Part shown: piece after piece, positions 59,184-64,000 of the stretch
How the letters are laid out: the number at the start of each line of letters is the position of its first letter
Position numbering within the stretch: the first letter of the stretch is position 1
NCBI GenBank assembly: GCA_900318815.1
Contig: ONMA01000008.1
Location: forward strand, 124,001 to 188,000
Origin: an uncultured Prevotellaceae bacterium
Lineage (GTDB): Bacteria > Bacteroidota > Bacteroidia > Bacteroidales > Bacteroidaceae
Direction of reading: 5' to 3'
Length of the DNA stretch: 64,000 nucleotides
Program-made: the position numbers and the translations under genes
The notes under the pieces: model-generated
Seen by the model: only the letters and a program-made list of their open reading frames with translations
Databases searched by the model: none
What the model was told of the DNA's origin: nothing

Positions 59184-61199
59184 ATGGTTGTTTGTATTGC
59201 AGAGAAACCCAGCGTGGGCAAGGACATCGCGCGCATTCTTGGTGCGACGGCCTCGCGCGACGGCTACATGGAGGGCAACGGTTACCAGGTGACGTGGACG
59301 TTCGGACACCTTTGCGAACTGAAAATGCCCGAGGACTACACCCCCGCATGGCGGGCATGGGCACTCACGTCCCTGCCTATGATTCCACCCCGGTTCGGCA
59401 TCAGGCTGAAAGAAGACCAAGGGGTGAAGAAACAGTTTGCCGTGATTGAGCAGCTCATGAAGGCTGCCGACACCATCATCAACTGCGGCGACGCCGGACA
59501 GGAAGGTGAGCTCATCCAGCGCTGGGTGATGCAGAAGGCCAAGCCCGACTGCCCGGTAAAGCGGCTATGGATCTCGTCCATGACCGACGAGGCCATCCGC
59601 GAGGGCTTTGCCAACCTGAAAGACCAGAGCGAATACCAGTCGCTCTATATGGCGGGACTCAGCCGTGCCGTTGGCGACTGGCTCTTAGGCATCAACGCCA
59701 CCCGTCTCTATACCATCAAATACGGACAGAACCGACAGGTGCTCAGCATCGGGCGCGTGCAGACCCCCACGCTGGCCCTCATCGTGAACCGCCAGAAGGA
59801 GATTGATAACTTCAAGCCCGAGCCTTATTGGGTGCTGGCTACGGTCTATCGCGACACCACGTTTACAGCTACGCAGGGCAAGTTTACCAGCAAGGAAGAG
59901 GGCGAAAAGGCTTTTGCCACCATCGAGGGAAAGCCCTTTACCGTAACCGACGTGCAGAAGAAAAACGGAAAAGAGACACCCCCGTCGCTCTACGACCTCA
60001 CCTCGCTACAGGTGGACTGCAACAAGAAGTTCGGATTCTCGGCTGAGATGACGCTGAACCTCATCCAGCAGCTCTACGAGATGAAGCTGACCACCTATCC
60101 GCGTGTCGACACGACCTTCCTTTCCGATGATGTCTATGCCAAGTGCCCGCAGGTGATGAACGGACTTTATCAGACCCGTTTTGCCGGTCAGGCCCCTTAC
60201 GCCGATCTGGTGAAGCCCTTGGGCGGCAAGCCTTTGCCGAAGTCGAAGAAGGTGTTCGACTCGTCGAAGGTCACCGACCACCACGCCATCATCCCCACAG
60301 GCATCCCCCCGCAGGGCCTGCCCGACATGCAGCAGAAGGTCTTCGACCTCATTGCCCGCCGCTTTATTGCCGCCTTCTATCCCGACTGCAAGTTTGCCCA
60401 GACCACGGTACTGGGCAAAGTGGATGAAGTTGAGTTCAAAGTGACCGGACGCACCATCTTAGACCCCGGCTGGCGTGCTGTCTATGCAAAGGGCGTTCAG
60501 CTATCGGACGACGACGAGAAGAAGCCCGACGAAGAGGAGCGCACCTTGCCTGCCTTCCAGACAGGCGAGAGCGGGCCGCACACCCCTACCCTGACGGAGA
60601 AGATGACCACCCCGCCCAAGTACTATACCGAGGCCTCGCTGTTGCGGGCTATGGAGACCGCAGGCAAGCTGGTCGACGACGAGACCCTTCGGGCCGCCCT
60701 CAAGGAGAACGGCATAGGCCGACCCTCAACGCGGGCTGCCATCATCGAGACCCTGTTCAAGCGCCACTACATCCGCAAGGAACGAAAAAACCTCGTGGCC
60801 ACGCCTACGGGAATGGAGCTTATCGACCTCATACGCGAAGAGCTGCTGAAGAGCGCCGAACTGACGGGTATCTGGGAGAAGAAGCTGCGCGACATCGAGG
60901 CCAAGAAGTACGATGCGGTACAGTTCATAGACGAACTGAAACAGCAAGTAACCGAGATTGTGCGCCAAGTCATCAGCGACCCCACCAACCGCCGCGTCAC
61001 GGTTACTACCAACGAAGACCTCCAAAAAAAGACGGTTACTAAGGCAAAAACGGTCAAACCAAAACCGGAAACTGCCGATTCGCTCGTGGGCCAGCCCTGT
61101 CCCGTCTGCGGCCAAGGCACCATTATCAAGGGCAAGACTGCCTACGGATGCTCGCGCTGGAAAGAAGGCTGCACGTTCCGTCGGCCTTTCACACAATAA
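59184..61199 (+). CDS. topB: DNA topoisomerase III
   Basis: 671 residues of type IA topoisomerase. Toprim start VVCIAEKPSVGKDIARILGA, INCGDAGQEGELIQRW, IGRVQTPTLALIV, and the active-site Tyr in LTTYPRVDTTFLSDD near residue 303. C-terminal single zinc-ribbon-like module CPVCGQGTIIKGKTAYGCSR. It relaxes and decatenates single-strand-bearing DNA. This core version lies outside the mobile element, although TopB homologues are also common in Bacteroidota conjugative elements. Confidence 0.93.
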   Translation: MVVCIAEKPSVGKDIARILGATASRDGYMEGNGYQVTWTFGHLCELKMPEDYTPAWRAWALTSLPMIPPRFGIRLKEDQGVKKQFAVIEQLMKAADTIINCGDAGQEGELIQRWVMQKAKPDCPVKRLWISSMTDEAIREGFANLKDQSEYQSLYMAGLSRAVGDWLLGINATRLYTIKYGQNRQVLSIGRVQTPTLALIVNRQKEIDNFKPEPYWVLATVYRDTTFTATQGKFTSKEEGEKAFATIEGKPFTVTDVQKKNGKETPPSLYDLTSLQVDCNKKFGFSAEMTLNLIQQLYEMKLTTYPRVDTTFLSDDVYAKCPQVMNGLYQTRFAGQAPYADLVKPLGGKPLPKSKKVFDSSKVTDHHAIIPTGIPPQGLPDMQQKVFDLIARRFIAAFYPDCKFAQTTVLGKVDEVEFKVTGRTILDPGWRAVYAKGVQLSDDDEKKPDEEERTLPAFQTGESGPHTPTLTEKMTTPPKYYTEASLLRAMETAGKLVDDETLRAALKENGIGRPSTRAAIIETLFKRHYIRKERKNLVATPTGMELIDLIREELLKSAELTGIWEKKLRDIEAKKYDAVQFIDELKQQVTEIVRQVISDPTNRRVTVTTNEDLQKKTVTKAKTVKPKPETADSLVGQPCPVCGQGTIIKGKTAYGCSRWKEGCTFRRPFTQ

Positions 61200-61228
61200 A
61201 ACTGCCACTTCCTGCGTTATATAATGGT

Positions 61229-63292
61229 ATGCGACGAGTATTCACCATATTATATCTTTCAGCCATCGCCGTCCTGCTGGTCTCCTGCGGGGCAGAGACG
61301 GCCATGAAGAAGGGCGATAAGTTCTACGCCCTGGGCGAATACTATGATGCCGCCAACCAATACAAGAAAGCCTACTCGCAGACCAAGACGAAAGACCGCA
61401 GCCTGCGCGGGCAACGGGCGTTGAAGATGGCCGACTGCTACCAGCGCATCAACTACACCCAGCGGGCTATTGCCGCCTACAATAATGCCGTGCGCTACAA
61501 GCAGGCCGACTCAACAGCTCTGTTCCGCCTGGCACAGATGCAACTGAAGAACGGCAATTACCGCGATGCCGAGAAGACATTCACCCTCCTACTCGACTCT
61601 ATGCCCTACAATCCGTTGGTAAAGACGGGACTGGTGTCGGCCCGCAAGGCTCCTCAATGGAAACAGGATGCCGCCCTCTCCGGCTATACCATCAAGAAGC
61701 AAGACCTCTTCAACTCGCGCCGGGCTGAGTATTCGCCCATGCTGACAGGCGACGACTACGACCAGCTCTACTTCACCTCTACCCGCAACCAGGCACAAGG
61801 CGACGAACTGAGCGGCATTACCGGTACGAAGCCCGCCGACATTTTCTTCTCGACAAAGGACGACAAGGGCAAGTGGCTCAAGCCAGAATCCGCTGAAGGG
61901 GAACTGAATACGGAGCTGGACGAGGGGGCCTGCACCTTCTCCATCGACGGGAAGACCATGTACCTGACCGTCTGCAAGACCGACCCTAACTATCCGCGCT
62001 ACGCCCAGATAGCCACCGCCAAGCGAAGCGATGCCTCCTGGGCCAAGGCCCAGGTGCTTGAAATCACCAAGGACACGCTATCGCTCTTTGCCCATCCTGC
62101 CGTCTCGCCCGATGATATGTGGCTCTACTTTGTCAGCGACATGCCCGGCGGCATGGGCGGACTCGACATCTGGCGCGTACAGCTCACCACCAACGGCATG
62201 GGCAGTATGGAGAACCTCGGCGAGCCTATCAACACCCCCGGCGACGAGATGTTTCCCACCTTCCGTCCTAATGGCGACCTCTATTTCTCTTCCAACGGCC
62301 ATCCCGGCATGGGAGGCTTAGACATCTTTATTGCCAAGCCCGCCGAAAACGACCTGACTGATGAATCCGATGCTTCGACCACCGAACAGCAACAACAGCC
62401 GTCCTACACCCTCGAGCATCCGGGATTCCCTCTGAACTCTGCGGGCGACGACTTCGGCATGACCTTCGAGGGGCTTCACAACCGAGGCTTCTTCTCGTCC
62501 AACCGAGGCGATGCCCGTGGCTGGGATCATATCTACTCGTTCGAGAAGCATGAGGTGGTGCAGACGGTAAAGGGATGGGTCTACGAACAGGATGGCTACG
62601 AACTGCCGGAAGGACTGGTCTATATGGTTGGCAACGACGGCACCAACCTGAAACTGAGCGTCAAGGGCGACGGTTCGTTCACGCAGGAAATCAAGCCAGG
62701 GGTCGACTACGTGTTCTTAGGTACCTGCAAAGGCTACCTGAACCATAAGGAACAACTGAAGGTCGATACGGTCATGGAATCGGAGGAATATGTGCTCCAG
62801 TTCCCGCTGGCCTCGCTTACCGCCCCCGTACTCATCGACAACATCTTCTACGATTTCGACAAGGCCACCTTGCGCCCCGAGTCAACCGCCTCGCTCGACG
62901 AGCTGATCAAGCTGCTCAACGAGAATCCCAACGTCACCATCGAGCTGTCGGCCCACACCGACTATCGCGGTTCCGAGGCTTACAACAAGCAACTCTCGCA
63001 ACGCCGTGCCGAGAGTGTAGTAAACTATCTCATCGAGCACGGCATCGCCGAAGACCGTCTTTCGCCCGTAGGCTACGGCAAGGAGAAGCCTAAGACCATT
63101 AAGAGAAAACTGACGGAGAAGTACCCGTTCCTGAAAGAGGGCGACGTGCTGACGGAGGAGTTTATCAAGGCTTTGTCCGACGAGGAACAACAGGAGACGT
63201 GCAACCAGCTGAACCGCCGGACGGAGTTCAAGGTATTGCGCACCACCTACGGCATGTTCGAGATTCAGAGCCAGCCCAAGGAGGCCGAGTAG
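61229..63292 (+). CDS. PorE-like OmpA/PD40 lipoprotein
   Basis: 687 residues from MRRVFTILYLSAIAVLLVSC, a lipoprotein signal with Cys20; the longer frame overlaps topB and was rejected. Domains in order: TPR-like repeats (about 25-130), PD40/WD40-like propeller (about 165-430; YFTSTRNQAQGDELSGITG, WLYFVSDMPGGMGGLDIW), a carboxypeptidase-regulatory-like beta domain (about 450-530) and an OmpA peptidoglycan-binding domain (about 545-687; FDKATLRPES, LSAHTDYRGSEAYN). This order equals that described for PorE of the type 9 secretion system. Confidence 0.87.
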   Translation: MRRVFTILYLSAIAVLLVSCGAETAMKKGDKFYALGEYYDAANQYKKAYSQTKTKDRSLRGQRALKMADCYQRINYTQRAIAAYNNAVRYKQADSTALFRLAQMQLKNGNYRDAEKTFTLLLDSMPYNPLVKTGLVSARKAPQWKQDAALSGYTIKKQDLFNSRRAEYSPMLTGDDYDQLYFTSTRNQAQGDELSGITGTKPADIFFSTKDDKGKWLKPESAEGELNTELDEGACTFSIDGKTMYLTVCKTDPNYPRYAQIATAKRSDASWAKAQVLEITKDTLSLFAHPAVSPDDMWLYFVSDMPGGMGGLDIWRVQLTTNGMGSMENLGEPINTPGDEMFPTFRPNGDLYFSSNGHPGMGGLDIFIAKPAENDLTDESDASTTEQQQQPSYTLEHPGFPLNSAGDDFGMTFEGLHNRGFFSSNRGDARGWDHIYSFEKHEVVQTVKGWVYEQDGYELPEGLVYMVGNDGTNLKLSVKGDGSFTQEIKPGVDYVFLGTCKGYLNHKEQLKVDTVMESEEYVLQFPLASLTAPVLIDNIFYDFDKATLRPESTASLDELIKLLNENPNVTIELSAHTDYRGSEAYNKQLSQRRAESVVNYLIEHGIAEDRLSPVGYGKEKPKTIKRKLTEKYPFLKEGDVLTEEFIKALSDEEQQETCNQLNRRTEFKVLRTTYGMFEIQSQPKEAE

Positions 63293-63343
63293 TTTTATTG
63301 GGAGGTACGGGTATGTCTCCTAATCTCCATACCTCCCGAAATC

Positions 63344-64000
63344 TTATCCCAGTAAAATCTGTACGATACGTTCAGCCGTGCGACCATCCCAGCGTTCGGG
63401 CAGGCCGCAATGCTTCCATTCGTGCTTTTTCAACGCGGTCAGGCACGCAGCCAGTTTGTTGGGGTCGCCCCCCACCAGGACGTTGGTGCCAATGGTAACG
63501 GTCTCCTGATGCTCGGTATAGTCGTTCAGCGTGATGCAGGGCACGCCATTAAACGTCGCCTCCTCGGCCACGTTGCCCGAGTCGGTCACTACGCCCTGGG
63601 CATGGGCGGCAAGCCATCCGAACTCCAGATAGGACAACGAATCGGTAACATGCAGCCTTGGCTCTGCGCCATACAACTCGCTCACCACCTCGCGGGCTAT
63701 TCCGCGAAGCGGGGCTATCACGCAGAAGCCTGCCTCCATCACCTGGTCGAGCATCTTCTTCAGTCCCTCCTTATCGGCTAATAGTGCCTTCCTGTTGAGC
63801 GTCAGCACAAGGTAAGGCGTCTGTTCCAGGTCGTCAACGCCCTTGATGACGGGCTTGCGCAACCGGTTACAGTTAAAGCGAAGCGTGTCCATGAGGATGT
63901 TTCCCACGAGGAACGTCTGCGACGTCTCCGACTGTTGCTCGCGCGTAGCCACCGAGTTGCTCTTGATGCCAGCCGTAAACAGATAGTCGCTCAGCGCATC
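63344..64000 (-). CDS. wecB: UDP-N-acetylglucosamine 2-epimerase, C-terminal part
   Basis: At least 218 codons; the frame stays open to the window edge (upstream residues DALSDYLFTAGIKSNSVATR). VVTDSGNVAEEATFNGVPC and LNDYTEHQETVTIGTNVLVG are the UDP-binding segments of the non-hydrolysing epimerase that makes UDP-ManNAc for surface glycans. The N-terminal half lies outside the window. It converges on the PorE-like gene. Confidence 0.85.
   Translation of the reverse strand, partial: DALSDYLFTAGIKSNSVATREQQSETSQTFLVGNILMDTLRFNCNRLRKPVIKGVDDLEQTPYLVLTLNRKALLADKEGLKKMLDQVMEAGFCVIAPLRGIAREVVSELYGAEPRLHVTDSLSYLEFGWLAAHAQGVVTDSGNVAEEATFNGVPCITLNDYTEHQETVTIGTNVLVGGDPNKLAACLTALKKHEWKHCGLPERWDGRTAERIVQILLG

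Overview
The window looks like a Bacteroidales chromosome, most likely Prevotella or a relative (Segatella, Xylanibacter). The evidence is the Bacteroidota -7 promoter motif TAnnTTTG upstream of many genes, a primary sigma factor without region 1.1, a TonB-dependent receptor next to a calycin-like lipoprotein, a BspA-type leucine-rich-repeat remnant, a PorE-like OmpA/PD40 protein, a GH115 glucuronidase and lutABC. Species cannot be fixed from the sequence alone.

Layout. 0-3.7 kb is part of a mobilizable element: two small HTH proteins (one cut by the window edge), 16-bp iterons, a DUF3408 protein, a candidate oriT hairpin, MobC and a MOBP-type relaxase. 3.7-14.2 kb holds a hotdog-fold protein, a patatin, a TolC/HlyD/two-permease ABC-2 export operon with no ATPase gene, an acyltransferase-like protein, an AraC regulator, a MaoC-like hydratase and a class-M-like sirtuin. 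14.2-15.2 kb contains a promoter followed by a group II intron without a reverse transcriptase gene. 15.3-21 kb has two tandem ROK genes and part of the menaquinone pathway (menI-like, menF, menD). 21-25.4 kb is an aldA-lutABC operon for lactaldehyde to lactate to pyruvate. 25.5-31 kb has a nucleoside kinase, rpoD, a secreted protein and a three-gene cassette (HprK-like kinase, S24/S26 peptidase, PqqD-like protein). 31-37.2 kb encodes a metalloprotease-like secreted protein, a TonB-dependent receptor, a calycin lipoprotein, a membrane protein and an M28 peptidase. 37.2-42.4 kb is an AT-rich, gene-poor accessory region with repeat clusters, two frameshifted genes, a possible invertible element and an EcoRI-type restriction-modification pair. 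42.4-64 kb is mostly core: an HD-IspE fusion, a second sigma factor, NhaC, a Nudix protein, GH115, ComEC, queC, an acyltransferase, a large amidase, YgiQ, a PP2C-like protein, tRNA-Arg(UCU), topB, a PorE-like protein and the C-terminal part of a UDP-GlcNAc 2-epimerase.

The most unusual property of the window is repeat invasion. At least six repeat families are visible. Several are not just intergenic: they lie inside reading frames (LutA, MenF, MenD, the HprK-like kinase, the linker of the HD-IspE fusion), supply the C-terminal residues PTQALP to three unrelated proteins, or run right up to start codons. This resembles the protein-coding palindromic elements of Rickettsia in behaviour. No sequence relationship is implied. 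The RT-less group II intron and the repeat-joined HD-IspE protein are the best single candidates for follow-up.
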